Positions 7,576 to 14,397 of a stretch of DNA of 21,645 nt are shown here, in pieces (the first letter of the stretch is position 1; every line of letters begins with the position of its first letter). Under the pieces are notes generated by a model that worked only from the letters and a program-made list of their open reading frames with translations, was not told the origin of the DNA and ran no database searches. The DNA comes from JACRBK01 sp964427955 (GTDB taxonomy: Bacteria; Chloroflexota; Anaerolineae; Aggregatilineales; Aggregatilineaceae). The stretch is taken from positions 1-21,645 of the forward strand of contig CAYRWY010000041.1 in assembly GCA_964427955.1 (NCBI GenBank). The letters are read 5' to 3'. The position numbers were made by a program, and so were the translations under genes.

Positions 7576-7618
7576 CCCCTTCTCCCCTCTCCGGCCAAGC
7601 CAGCGAGGGAAGAAGGGG
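7576..7618. repeat. G/C-rich hairpin in the lipase-SGNH gap
   Basis: CCCCTTCTCCCCTC (7576-7589) pairs with GAGGGAAGAAGGGG (7605-7618) with one mismatch in 14. It lies after the lipase stop and before the SGNH start, adjacent to a second hairpin. It could attenuate or end leftward transcription, but no run of U follows. Confidence 0.6.
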
Positions 7619-7627
7619 AGCTAACTT

Positions 7628-7672
7628 CCCCCTCTCCAACTCGGTTGGAGAGGGGGTCAGGGGGTGAGGCCG
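7628..7672. repeat. Dispersed hairpin repeat, copy 2
   Basis: CCCCCTCTCCAAC (7628-7640) and GTTGGAGAGGGGG (7644-7656) form a perfect 13-base stem with a three-base loop. It is followed by TCAGGGGGTGAGG, the same trailing motif as in copies 1 and 3. Confidence 0.8.
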
Positions 7673-7698
7673 GGTGAAAAATCAACGGGCATAAAGGC

Positions 7699-8538
7699 CT
7701 ATCTGAGGCTGAGATGAGCGTCGATCCAGCGCGTGATGTCGCTGAACACGTCACCCTGTTCGGCCTCGTTGTGGATTTCGTGGTACAGCCCGTCGTACAC
7801 CTTGACGGTTTTGTCCGGCGACGCACACTGCGCGCGGATGATGTCGGCGGCGTCCGGCGAACACAGCGGATCGGCGCTGCCGTGCAGGGCCAGGTAGGGC
7901 AGGCGCAGGGTGGGCATCTGCCGCACGCAGTCCGCCGAGGCGCGGGACATCTCGGCCAGCAGTTGCATCGTGATTTTGCCGTGAAAGACCAGCGGATCGT
8001 CCCGGTAGCCCTGCACGACCGACTGGTCGCGGCTGATCCCGACCGGATCGAGCGGCATCAGGCGGACGTGCGGCAGCACGCGGGCCACGCTCTTGGTCGC
8101 GGCGACGGTGGCCGCGTTGGCGCCCACGATTTTCAGCGCGGTACCGGTGGTGATCAGCCCGGCCAGCTCATCCTGGCGGCGGAACGCGAACAGCAGGCTG
8201 ATCAGCGATCCCATGCTGTGGCCGTACACGAAGATGGGCAGCTTGGGATGAGATGCGCGAACGAACTCGAAATAGGTGTTGAGATCGTCCACGAAGTCGC
8301 TGAAGTGCTCGACGTGCACGCGCGGGCCTGCGGACTGCCCGTGCCCCCGGTGATCCAGGGCGTACACGGCATAGCCCTGTTGCGTAAAATAGGCCGCCGC
8401 GTGCGCATAACGCCCGCTGTGCTCGCCGATCCCGTGGGACAGGATCACGGCGGCGCGGGGCGGCTGATCGGGTAACCACTGCTGGGTGAAGATGGTCGTA
8501 TTCGAGAGGCCGGTGAATTTTCCGGTCTGGTGCTGCAT
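7699..8538 (-). CDS. Monoacylglycerol lipase/lysophospholipase-like alpha/beta hydrolase
   Basis: This 279-residue serine hydrolase has the full catalytic triad of the Hydrolase_4/monoglyceride-lipase group: Ser108 in 'YGHSMGSL', Asp223 in 'LHGSADPLCS' and His253 in 'YDGLYHEIHNE'. The 'ILSHGIGEHSGRY' oxyanion segment and 'LDHRGHGQSAG' are also typical. It should hydrolyse monoacylglycerols or lysophospholipids to fatty acid plus glycerol or a glycerophosphodiester. No signal peptide is visible, so it is cytoplasmic or peripheral. ATG 8538 is chosen because GAGGA (8545-8549) lies six bases upstream; the longer reading from 8571 adds 11 residues lacking family character. The glycerol kinase at the window end could use the released glycerol, but the genes are not linked closely enough to claim a pathway. 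Confidence 0.92.
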   Translation of the reverse strand: MQHQTGKFTGLSNTTIFTQQWLPDQPPRAAVILSHGIGEHSGRYAHAAAYFTQQGYAVYALDHRGHGQSAGPRVHVEHFSDFVDDLNTYFEFVRASHPKLPIFVYGHSMGSLISLLFAFRRQDELAGLITTGTALKIVGANAATVAATKSVARVLPHVRLMPLDPVGISRDQSVVQGYRDDPLVFHGKITMQLLAEMSRASADCVRQMPTLRLPYLALHGSADPLCSPDAADIIRAQCASPDKTVKVYDGLYHEIHNEAEQGDVFSDITRWIDAHLSLR

Positions 8539-8613
8539 AAGGTATCCTCGGGTGAAGTGCGTTCGGTCCAATGAGGGCCTATTATCATCCAGATCAGCCG
8601 TTGAGGATAGCCA

Positions 8614-8642
8614 TTATCAGCGGGCGTCCGGTGTGATAAAAT
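8614..8642 (+). promoter_or_regulatory. Candidate promoter for rimO
   Basis: TTATCA (8614-8619), a 17-base gap and TAAAAT (8637-8642) preceded by TGA form a plausible sigma-70 promoter with an extended -10 (TGATAAAAT). It would start transcription about 40 bases before the rimO ATG. Confidence 0.4.
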
Positions 8643-8687
8643 TGACGCGCGTTATAAAAAATCGGAAAATCAACGGGATCGCTGCGA

Positions 8688-10109
8688 ATGCCCAAACGCA
8701 AAAACACCTATTTCCTGCTCAGCCTCGGCTGCGCGAAAAACACCGTCGATTCCGAGTCGATGGCCGCCCTGCTGGACGAGGCCGGGCTGCGCGGCACGGA
8801 GCAGGCCGAACGCGCCGAAGTGCTGATCGTCAACACCTGCGGCTTCATCGAATCCGCCCGCCAGGAGAGCATCAACGCCCTGCGCGAGCTGGCCGCGCAA
8901 AAAACGCCGGACCAATACCTGATCGCGGCGGGCTGCCTGTCGCAGCGTTATGGCCAGGATCTCCCGCGCCAGATTCCGCAGTTGGACGGCGTGATCGGGA
9001 CGCGGCGCTGGATGGACATTGTGGACCTGGTGCGGCAACTGCGCGCGCGCAAGCACCCGGCGCCGATCTACCACCTGCCGGGCGATGCGGTGACCGTCGG
9101 GACCGACGAGCGCGGCGTGAGCCGGGTCGCCGTCCAGGGACCGAGCGCCTACCTCAAGATCGCGGATGGCTGCCGCCGTCCGTGTGCCTTCTGCGCGATT
9201 CCCGCTATCAAAGGGACTGCCGTCAGCCGCCCGGTCGAGCGCATCCTGGCCGAAGCGCGCGAGCTGCGCGACCAGGGCGTGCAGGAATTGATCCTGATCG
9301 CCCAGGACACCACCGATTACGGCCACGATCTGGGGATGCGGGATGGGCTGGCGGCGCTGCTGGAACAGCTCACCGCCGCCGTGCCGGACGTGCCCTGGAT
9401 TCGGCTGATGTACGCCTATCCCGGCTACGTGACCGACCGCCTGATCGAGTTCATGGCGACGCACCGCCAGGTCGTGCCCTATCTCGACATGCCGCTGCAA
9501 CACGCCGATCACCGCACGCTGCAACGGATGCGCCGCCCGGCCAACGTGGATTGGGTGCACCGCACCGTCGCCAAAATGCGCGCCGCGATCCCGAATCTGG
9601 CGATCCGGACCACGTTCATCGTCGGCTATCCCGGCGAGACGGACGAGGAATTCGAAACGCTGCTCAGCTTCGTGCAGGAAATGCAGTTCGACCGGGTAGG
9701 CTGCTTCACCTACAGCTTCGAGCCGGGCACGCCGTCCGCCGAGCTGCCGGGACTGGTCGATCCGGCAGTGATGGAGGAACGCCGCGACCGGCTGATGAGC
9801 CTCCAGCAGCCGATCAGCCTGGCGCGCAATCAAGCCCTGGTCGGCCAGACGCTCGACGTGCTGGTCGAAGGGCAGGCCGAAGCCGTGGACGAGGACGGCG
9901 ATCCGACCGGCGAGACCATCAGCCTGGCCCGCTCGTACCGCGATGCGCCGGAGATCGACGGCTACGTGCTGATCGAGGGCGAACTGCCGACCGGGGAGAT
10001 CGTGCCGGTGCGCGTCACCGGGGCGATGGTGTACGACCTGGTCGCGACGCCCGATCTCGTACCGCACACGATCATTGCGCCGGGCACGATCCTGGGGCCG
10101 AAACCGTAG
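8688..10109 (+). CDS. rimO: Ribosomal protein S12 (Asp) methylthiotransferase RimO
   Basis: The 473-residue protein has all three parts of the radical-SAM methylthiotransferase family. The N-terminal domain carries the auxiliary cluster cysteines in 'LSLGCAKNTVDSE', 'NTCGFIES' and 'AAGCLSQRYG'. The radical-SAM domain has Cys162, Cys166 and Cys169 in 'CRRPCAFCAIP'. A TRAM-like C-terminus follows ('DVLVEGQAEAVDEDGDP'). RimO adds a methylthio group to an Asp of ribosomal protein S12. 'SLGCAKNTVDSE' and the 'IPAIKG' wording after the cysteines favour RimO over the tRNA enzymes MiaB/MtaB. The start has only a weak ribosome site, but family alignment (MPKRKNTYFLLSLGC) supports ATG 8688. The next gene follows after six bases, suggesting cotranscription. 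Confidence 0.95.
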   Translation: MPKRKNTYFLLSLGCAKNTVDSESMAALLDEAGLRGTEQAERAEVLIVNTCGFIESARQESINALRELAAQKTPDQYLIAAGCLSQRYGQDLPRQIPQLDGVIGTRRWMDIVDLVRQLRARKHPAPIYHLPGDAVTVGTDERGVSRVAVQGPSAYLKIADGCRRPCAFCAIPAIKGTAVSRPVERILAEARELRDQGVQELILIAQDTTDYGHDLGMRDGLAALLEQLTAAVPDVPWIRLMYAYPGYVTDRLIEFMATHRQVVPYLDMPLQHADHRTLQRMRRPANVDWVHRTVAKMRAAIPNLAIRTTFIVGYPGETDEEFETLLSFVQEMQFDRVGCFTYSFEPGTPSAELPGLVDPAVMEERRDRLMSLQQPISLARNQALVGQTLDVLVEGQAEAVDEDGDPTGETISLARSYRDAPEIDGYVLIEGELPTGEIVPVRVTGAMVYDLVATPDLVPHTIIAPGTILGPKP

Positions 10110-10115
10110 AACACC

Positions 10116-11120
10116 ATGCTGGCGACGCTCTGGCGCGGGCAGAAGTGGGTGCTGGGCGTGCTCGCCCTGGTGTGGGGCGCGGCGATCAACCTGTTTCTGA
10201 TCGTCAACCTGTTCTGCCCGGCCTGCGTGCCGCCGATGGCGGTCCTGAACCAGATCGCGCCGTGGTTCATCCTGATCAGCGTGCTGGTGTTTGCGCTGGC
10301 GTTCACGCTGCGCGGCTCGCCCAGGCTGCTGCTGTGGCTCGCGCCGGGGGTGGTGGCGTTCGTTTGGTGGTATGCCCCGGCCTGGCTGCCTAAGTCGTCT
10401 CCGGATACCTTGGGGATCGAATTCACGGCGGTGACCTACAACGTGCTGGGGTTCACCGTCGATCCCGAAGATACCATCACGGTCCTGCGCGACCTGGAGG
10501 CCGATCTGGTCGGGCTGCAAGAAGTGCGATCCCGGCTGGCGCCCCGGCTCGAAACGGAATTGTCCGACCAGTATCCGTATCAGGCCGTCAATGTCGCCCC
10601 GCGTGACGGCGTCGCGCTGCTCAGCCGGTTCCCGATCCTCGACTCTCGCTTCGACGACCTCGGCCTGGAAGAGGGGCGCTCTTTGCGCGCGGTCGTGGAC
10701 GTGGACGGGCACCCGGTCGTCGTCTACGTGGTGCACCCGCTGTCACCGCTGGCCGGGCGCTTCGATATTCCCCTGCGCGAGGTGCTGTACACCTACGACG
10801 ACAGCCCGCTGCACCCGTATATCGAGCGCACGTTGGACCACATTCAGGCCGAAACGCTGCCGGTGCTGCTGCTGTGTGACTGCAACGCCAGCCCGCGCAG
10901 CCGCCAGTATGCCCTGTTGGACGGCGCGCTGGACGAGGCGTTTGGCGCGCGCGGCTGGGGCCTGGGCCTGACCCATCCGGCCACGCCGTTCCCCGTCTTC
11001 CGCATCGACTACGTCTGGTACAGCCCCGATTTCGCCGCGCTGGACGCCAAAGTCTGGCCGGACTCCGGCACGTCCGATCACCTGCCGGTGTGGGGCAGGC
11101 TCGTGCTGCGGGCGGGGTGA
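10116..11120 (+). CDS. Membrane-anchored endonuclease/exonuclease/phosphatase-family protein
   Basis: About three hydrophobic segments occupy residues 10-90, followed by an EEP (DNase I/exonuclease III fold) domain. Its signature residues are present: Asn109 in 'VTYNVLGF', Glu136 in 'GLQEV', His207 in 'VVHPL', Asp255 and Asn257 in 'CDCNASP', and Asp321-His322 in 'SDHLPVWG'. Members hydrolyse phosphodiester or phosphomonoester bonds in nucleic acids, sphingomyelin or phosphoinositides. The membrane anchor suggests an outward-facing domain acting on extracellular DNA or lipid head groups, which is an inference. The usual 'GDFN' is 'CDCN' here. The gene starts six bases after rimO and is probably in the same transcript, though no functional link to S12 modification is evident. 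Confidence 0.85.
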   Translation: MLATLWRGQKWVLGVLALVWGAAINLFLIVNLFCPACVPPMAVLNQIAPWFILISVLVFALAFTLRGSPRLLLWLAPGVVAFVWWYAPAWLPKSSPDTLGIEFTAVTYNVLGFTVDPEDTITVLRDLEADLVGLQEVRSRLAPRLETELSDQYPYQAVNVAPRDGVALLSRFPILDSRFDDLGLEEGRSLRAVVDVDGHPVVVYVVHPLSPLAGRFDIPLREVLYTYDDSPLHPYIERTLDHIQAETLPVLLLCDCNASPRSRQYALLDGALDEAFGARGWGLGLTHPATPFPVFRIDYVWYSPDFAALDAKVWPDSGTSDHLPVWGRLVLRAG

Positions 11121-11175
11121 TCTCCTGGTTCGTTCGCGCCGTATAACTGGCAGAGCGAATCTTGAGGAGAGAGTA

Positions 11176-11196
11176 ATGATCGATGCACATTCGTGA
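11176..11196 (+). other. Possible leader mini-ORF overlapping the tandem GNAT start
   Basis: ATG 11176 lies six bases after GAGGAG and encodes six residues (MIDAHS) before a TGA at 11194-11196, inside the GNAT gene. Ribosomes ending here could restart at ATG 11183. It may also be chance. Confidence 0.25.
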
Positions 11197-12136
11197 TTTT
11201 TCGCCGCATGATTACCCGGCGCTGGTCGAGATTCACCGCCGCCAGCAGATCGTCTGGCCGGAACGACCGCTGACGGCGGAGGCGTGGGCCGACGCCGACC
11301 GGCACCGTAACCCCAAGTGCCGCTATCACCGCTGGGTCGCGCTGGAAGATGAGCACGTCGTGGGGTTTGCCTCCTACGGGCAGGACATCTCCGACTATCA
11401 CCCGCAGAAGTTCTACATCGCCGTCGAAGTGCTGCCGGAATTCCAGCGCCAGGGCATCGGCGCGGCGCTGTACGACCGGCTGATGGACGGATTGCAGCCG
11501 TTCGATCCGCGGGTGCTGCGCGCTGACGCTTTTGAAAACCTGCCGCAAGGCTTCCCCTTTCTGGCGCGGCGGGGCTTTCATGAGATCTGGCGCGAAACCC
11601 CGGTGCACCTGGACGTGACGGCGTTCGACGTCGCGCCCTACGCCGGGCTGGAGGATCGGCTGCGCGCCCAGGGGATCACGATCACGACCGCGAGCGCCCT
11701 CCGTGACGATCCGGATCGCGACTGGAAGCTCTATGACCTGTACCACGCGCTGGAGCAGGACCTCCCCCGCGAGGAAGGTGAAATGCTGCTGATGGGTTTC
11801 GAGGATTGGCAGTGGGGCTTCAACGATCCGACCACGCCGCATGACGCCTACTTCGTCGCGCGGTGTGGGGAGGACTACATCGGGCTGAAAGAGATGGGCC
11901 AGGAGCCGGGCAGCCGCGTGCTGCAAGGCGGGTTGATGGGCGTCCGGCCCGCCTACCGGCAGCGCGGCCTCGGCTTGGCGATGCAGTTACGGGCGATTGG
12001 CTACGCTCGCGAGCACGGCTGCGACCTGCTCAAGTCCTGCACCGGCGCGGCCAACGCCCCGATGCAGGCCCTCTTCACCCGGCTGGGCTATCATCGCGAT
12101 CCGGAATGGCTGCAATGTGAGAAGATCATCGCCTAA
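11183..12136 (+). CDS. Tandem GNAT-family N-acetyltransferase
   Basis: The 317-residue protein holds two GNAT folds. The acetyl-CoA-binding motif A appears as 'VLPEFQRQGIGAALYDRL' near residues 83-100 and as 'VRPAYRQRGLGLAMQLRA' near 253-270. Each is followed by a typical late GNAT segment ('FLARRGFHEI', 'LFTRLGYHRD'). Both RQG/QRG pyrophosphate loops look intact. The acetyl acceptor is unknown. ATG 11183 is the first possible start, because an in-frame TGA lies at 11177-11179. The best-spaced ribosome site (GAGGAG, 11164-11169) instead serves an overlapping six-codon reading frame at 11176. The gene converges on the thioredoxin-like gene with eight bases between the stops. Confidence 0.9.
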   Translation: MHIRDFSPHDYPALVEIHRRQQIVWPERPLTAEAWADADRHRNPKCRYHRWVALEDEHVVGFASYGQDISDYHPQKFYIAVEVLPEFQRQGIGAALYDRLMDGLQPFDPRVLRADAFENLPQGFPFLARRGFHEIWRETPVHLDVTAFDVAPYAGLEDRLRAQGITITTASALRDDPDRDWKLYDLYHALEQDLPREEGEMLLMGFEDWQWGFNDPTTPHDAYFVARCGEDYIGLKEMGQEPGSRVLQGGLMGVRPAYRQRGLGLAMQLRAIGYAREHGCDLLKSCTGAANAPMQALFTRLGYHRDPEWLQCEKIIA

Positions 12137-12144
12137 CGCCGCGC

Positions 12145-12726
12145 TCAGAAGGGCAGCAGCGGCGTGATGTCGCGCTCCATGACTTCCGGGGCGAGCACGC
12201 CCGCCTGCCAGCGTTTGAGCAGCGTGCCATCCGGCCCGATCAGGAACGAACTGGGCAGCGCCTCGGCCCCATACTGGATCGAGACCTGGCCATCCGCATC
12301 CAGCACCACCGGAAAACTGAAGTTGTTCTCCTGGATGAAGGCTGCGACCTTCGCGGCCTCTTCTTCGACATCGACCGACAGCAGCACGAAGTTGCGGTTT
12401 TGATACTTCTGGTAGTACGCCTGGAGGTCGGGCATCTCGCGCTGGCAGGGGGGGCACCACGTCGCCCAGAAATTCACCAGCACATATTTTCCTCGGAGAT
12501 CCGCCAGGGCGATGGGATTGCCGTCCAGCCCGACCAGGGTGAAGTCGATGGCGGCGCGGTTGATTTCGATGGCCGGATTTTCGACCACTTGCTGAGTCTC
12601 GCCGGACTTGTCGCGGGTGGCGAAGATGATCACCAGGGCCAGCACGATCACCAGGATGGCGCCCAGGATAATCCAGCGCGGATCGATCTCGGTCTTGGCC
12701 TGGCGGGTGGAAACAGGTGGGGTCAT
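12145..12726 (-). CDS. Membrane-anchored TlpA/ResA-like thiol-disulfide oxidoreductase
   Basis: The 193-residue protein has a short cytoplasmic N-terminus, one membrane anchor (about residues 18-36, 'WIILGAILVIVLALVIIF') and a thioredoxin-fold domain outside the membrane. The active site is Cys91-Pro-Pro-Cys94 in 'FWATWCPPCQREMP'. A cis-proline segment ('EALPSSFLIGPDG') is also present. Such proteins reduce disulfides in extracytoplasmic proteins, for example during cytochrome c maturation, but no cytochrome genes are nearby. ATG 12726 is chosen because AAGGAAG lies just upstream and the longer reading from 12759 adds 11 residues beyond it. A candidate promoter is at 12760-12789. Confidence 0.93.
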   Translation of the reverse strand: MTPPVSTRQAKTEIDPRWIILGAILVIVLALVIIFATRDKSGETQQVVENPAIEINRAAIDFTLVGLDGNPIALADLRGKYVLVNFWATWCPPCQREMPDLQAYYQKYQNRNFVLLSVDVEEEAAKVAAFIQENNFSFPVVLDADGQVSIQYGAEALPSSFLIGPDGTLLKRWQAGVLAPEVMERDITPLLPF

Positions 12727-12759
12727 GATGCTTCCTTCGATTTCTCTCAACAGATCCAA

Positions 12760-12789
12760 ATACTACCGGATAGATGCAGTCCGAGGCAA
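12760..12789 (-). promoter_or_regulatory. Candidate promoter of the thioredoxin-like gene
   Basis: On the minus strand TTGCCT (12784-12789) and TAGTAT (12760-12765) are 18 bases apart, 33 bases before the start codon. The -35 matches at four of six positions and the -10 at five. Confidence 0.45.
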
Positions 12790-12839
12790 GCGCGTTGCAC
12801 GTATCCCACGCGCCCCTGTCGCAGCCTCGCTCGACACGC

Positions 12840-12845
12840 TATAAT
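12840..12845 (+). promoter_or_regulatory. Perfect -10 box upstream of the zinc-finger gene
   Basis: TATAAT occurs 54 bases before the zinc-finger start, in the gap between divergent genes. The -35 region is poor (CTGTCG at 18-base spacing), so confidence rests on the -10 and location. Confidence 0.4.
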
Positions 12846-12899
12846 TGGCGTCCGCATGGGAAGTAACCCGGGTTATGATGTAATGATAAGGATTATGTA

Positions 12900-13148
12900 A
12901 TGCCGGTCGCCTATTGTCATATCTGCCAGGAAAATGAAGCGGAAAAACGCCAGTATGGGGATGCGTCGTTAAACGAGGGAGATTACTGCCCGGTCTGCTA
13001 CCGTCCAACCTGCCGGTTCCACATGAGCCGCGTCCGCTGGCGTTGGAAAGAGACTGGCCAGGTCGAAAGTGCCCTGATCTGCCGCGATTGCAAAGTGACC
13101 TACCGCCACCGCGAGTGGGATACGCACAACCGGGTGTGGATCAGTTAG
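12900..13148 (+). CDS. Small cross-brace-type zinc-finger protein
   Basis: The 82-residue protein has eight potential zinc ligands arranged as four pairs: Cys6/Cys9, Cys30/Cys33, Cys38/His41 and Cys61/Cys64. The spacing is C-x2-C-x20-C-x2-C-x4-C-x2-H-x19-C-x2-C. This is the layout of two-zinc cross-brace modules such as FYVE and PHD fingers, where the 'x4-C-x2-C/H' third pair is characteristic. It is rich in Arg and Trp between pairs three and four ('MSRVRWRWKE'), which may contact nucleic acid or acidic partners. The ribosome site AAGGA (12888-12892) fits ATG 12900; a nearer ATG at 12895 is followed at once by TAA. I know no named bacterial family for it, so the function is unknown. Confidence 0.85.
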   Translation: MPVAYCHICQENEAEKRQYGDASLNEGDYCPVCYRPTCRFHMSRVRWRWKETGQVESALICRDCKVTYRHREWDTHNRVWIS

Positions 13149-13221
13149 CCGGTCAGGAGGAGCTTGCTCTAGAATCAGAATATCCAACGCGCCTTCGCTC
13201 TCGAAATAGAAAGGAATTCTG

Positions 13222-13890
13222 ATGCCTGACCTCGAATACGAAATCCTTGAGCCGCACCTCCAGCGCGGGTTGGTCGGCTATGTGCGGGAGCACTTTGCCC
13301 CCGAAGATGACGTTCTGCGCACCGTGCGCGAGCAGGCCCGCTCCGCCGGGCTGCCGGAAATTCAAATTCACCCCGAAGACGGACGCATCCTGCAACTGCT
13401 GGTCACCCTGGTCGGCGCGCGCCGGATTCTGGAGATCGGCACGCTGGCAGGCTACAGCGGCATCTGGCTGGCGCGGGCGCTGCCGCCGGAGGGCCGGTTG
13501 ACCACCCTGGAATTCGAGCCGGATCGCGCCGAGATCGCCCGCCGCAACTTCGCGCTGGCCGGGGTGGCGGATCGCGTCGAAGTGATCCCCGGCGATGCGC
13601 GCCGCACCCTGGCCGCGATGAACGGGATCGCGCCGTTCGATATGGTGTTCATCGACGCCGACAAAGAAAGTTACCCGGCGTACCTGGAATGGGCGATCAG
13701 CCACGTGCGGCCCGGTGGGTTGATCGCCGGTCATAACGCCTTCCGGCGCGGCGAGTTGATCAGCCCGGTGCCGGACGAGAAGGTGATCGGCACGCGGCAG
13801 ATGTTGGAGACGATGGCCACCCATCCGCGCCTGTTCAGCACGATCATCCCGGTGGGGGACGGCCTGGCGGTGGCGCTCGTCAAAGCCTAG
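13222..13890 (+). CDS. Cation-dependent O-methyltransferase (caffeoyl-CoA OMT-like)
   Basis: The 222-residue protein is of the usual length for the Methyltransf_3 family, which methylates hydroxyls of small aromatic or catechol-like molecules with SAM. The SAM site is 'ILEIGTLAGYSGIWLA', the acidic residue binding the ribose lies in 'TLEFEPDR', and the metal-binding Asp is in 'FIDADKESY'. The second metal pair, normally Asp-Asn, reads His-Asn in 'GLIAGHNAF', so one ligand has changed type. The ribosome site AAGGA (13211-13215) precedes ATG 13222. A strong hairpin follows the stop. The natural substrate is not deducible. Confidence 0.9.
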   Translation: MPDLEYEILEPHLQRGLVGYVREHFAPEDDVLRTVREQARSAGLPEIQIHPEDGRILQLLVTLVGARRILEIGTLAGYSGIWLARALPPEGRLTTLEFEPDRAEIARRNFALAGVADRVEVIPGDARRTLAAMNGIAPFDMVFIDADKESYPAYLEWAISHVRPGGLIAGHNAFRRGELISPVPDEKVIGTRQMLETMATHPRLFSTIIPVGDGLAVALVKA

Positions 13891-13902
13891 CCAGAAATAA
13901 AT

Positions 13903-13930
13903 TGCCCGGTGGTCAGACGGCCACCGGGCA
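13903..13930. terminator. Bidirectional intrinsic terminator between convergent genes
   Basis: TGCCCGGTGG (13903-13912) and CCACCGGGCA (13921-13930) form a perfect 10-base stem with an eight-base loop. It lies 12 bases after the methyltransferase stop and 34 bases after the cold-shock stop. Read leftward, the stem is followed by ATTTATTT, a fair U-tract for ending the cold-shock transcript. Confidence 0.8.
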
Positions 13931-13964
13931 TGAATTGCTGCGAGAAAGTGTACTAGGGAGCGGT

Positions 13965-14183
13965 TTATTTGCGACCCAGGCGGACAACTTCACTGGCCTG
14001 CGGCCCTTTCGGACCATCGGTGATCGAAAATTCTACTTGTTCGCCCTCGTCCAGGTTGCGGTAGCCCTGGCCGACGACAGCACTGTAGTGTACGAAGACA
14101 TCTGGGCCACCTTGACGCTCGATAAAGCCGTAGCCCTTCTGCGAGTTGAACCACTTGACGACGCCGGTCAGACGTTCAGGCAT
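13965..14183 (-). CDS. Cold-shock domain protein (CspA family)
   Basis: The 72-residue protein is a complete cold-shock domain. RNP1 is seen as 'KGYGFI' at residues 16-21 and RNP2 as 'VFVHYS' at 29-34, after the typical 'GVVKWFNSQ' start. Such proteins bind single-stranded RNA and melt structure to aid translation and RNA turnover. ATG 14183 is fixed by AAGGAG nine bases upstream and by the family N-terminus. The gene has its own near-consensus promoter at 14340-14368 and an untranslated leader of about 150 bases, both usual for cold-inducible csp genes. The terminator at 13903-13930 makes it a single-gene transcript. Confidence 0.97.
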   Translation of the reverse strand: MPERLTGVVKWFNSQKGYGFIERQGGPDVFVHYSAVVGQGYRNLDEGEQVEFSITDGPKGPQASEVVRLGRK

Positions 14184-14333
14184 TTTGAAGTACTCCTTCT
14201 TGCCCACTGAAGAAAAATAGAGCGGCGGGCGGGTGTTGCTGATAAGGCCCAACAATACACCCGGTGTTATTGGCCGTGCGCCACCGGGTGAGTTGTTTTC
14301 GTGCCGGTACTGCAAACAACCTGCTCCACTACA
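14184..14333 (-). promoter_or_regulatory. Long structured 5' leader of the cold-shock gene
   Basis: About 150 bases separate the predicted transcription start from the ATG. The leader can form an imperfect hairpin at 14246-14275: GGCC, AATA and CACC blocks pair across an internal loop. Long leaders controlling csp mRNA stability and translation are established for the family; thermosensing here is inferred. Confidence 0.5.
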
Positions 14334-14339
14334 AGGAAA

Positions 14340-14368
14340 ATTGTAGTATGGGTTGAGAGTCCTGTCAA
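14340..14368 (-). promoter_or_regulatory. Strong sigma-70 promoter of the cold-shock gene
   Basis: On the minus strand a perfect TTGACA (14363-14368) is followed after exactly 17 bases by TACAAT (14340-14345). It is the best promoter match in the window and lies in the gap between the nitroreductase stop and the cold-shock gene. Confidence 0.85.
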
Positions 14369-14397
14369 CAACTTTCTAAGCTATCCATGCAAGATAG

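Noticed and set aside
7576..7672. The paired hairpins as a CRISPR array or tRNA
   Set aside because: There are only two stems of different sequence, no regular spacers, and no cloverleaf or anticodon arm.
8486..10393. A 635-residue plus-strand open frame overlapping rimO
   Set aside because: Arg/Ala/Gly/Pro-rich translation without motifs; it is rimO read in another frame.
8670..10736. A 688-residue open frame on the minus strand, antisense to rimO and the EEP gene
   Set aside because: Its translation is low-complexity, rich in Arg, His, Gln and Asp, as expected from the antisense frame of GC-rich codons. The plus strand carries complete rimO and EEP motifs.
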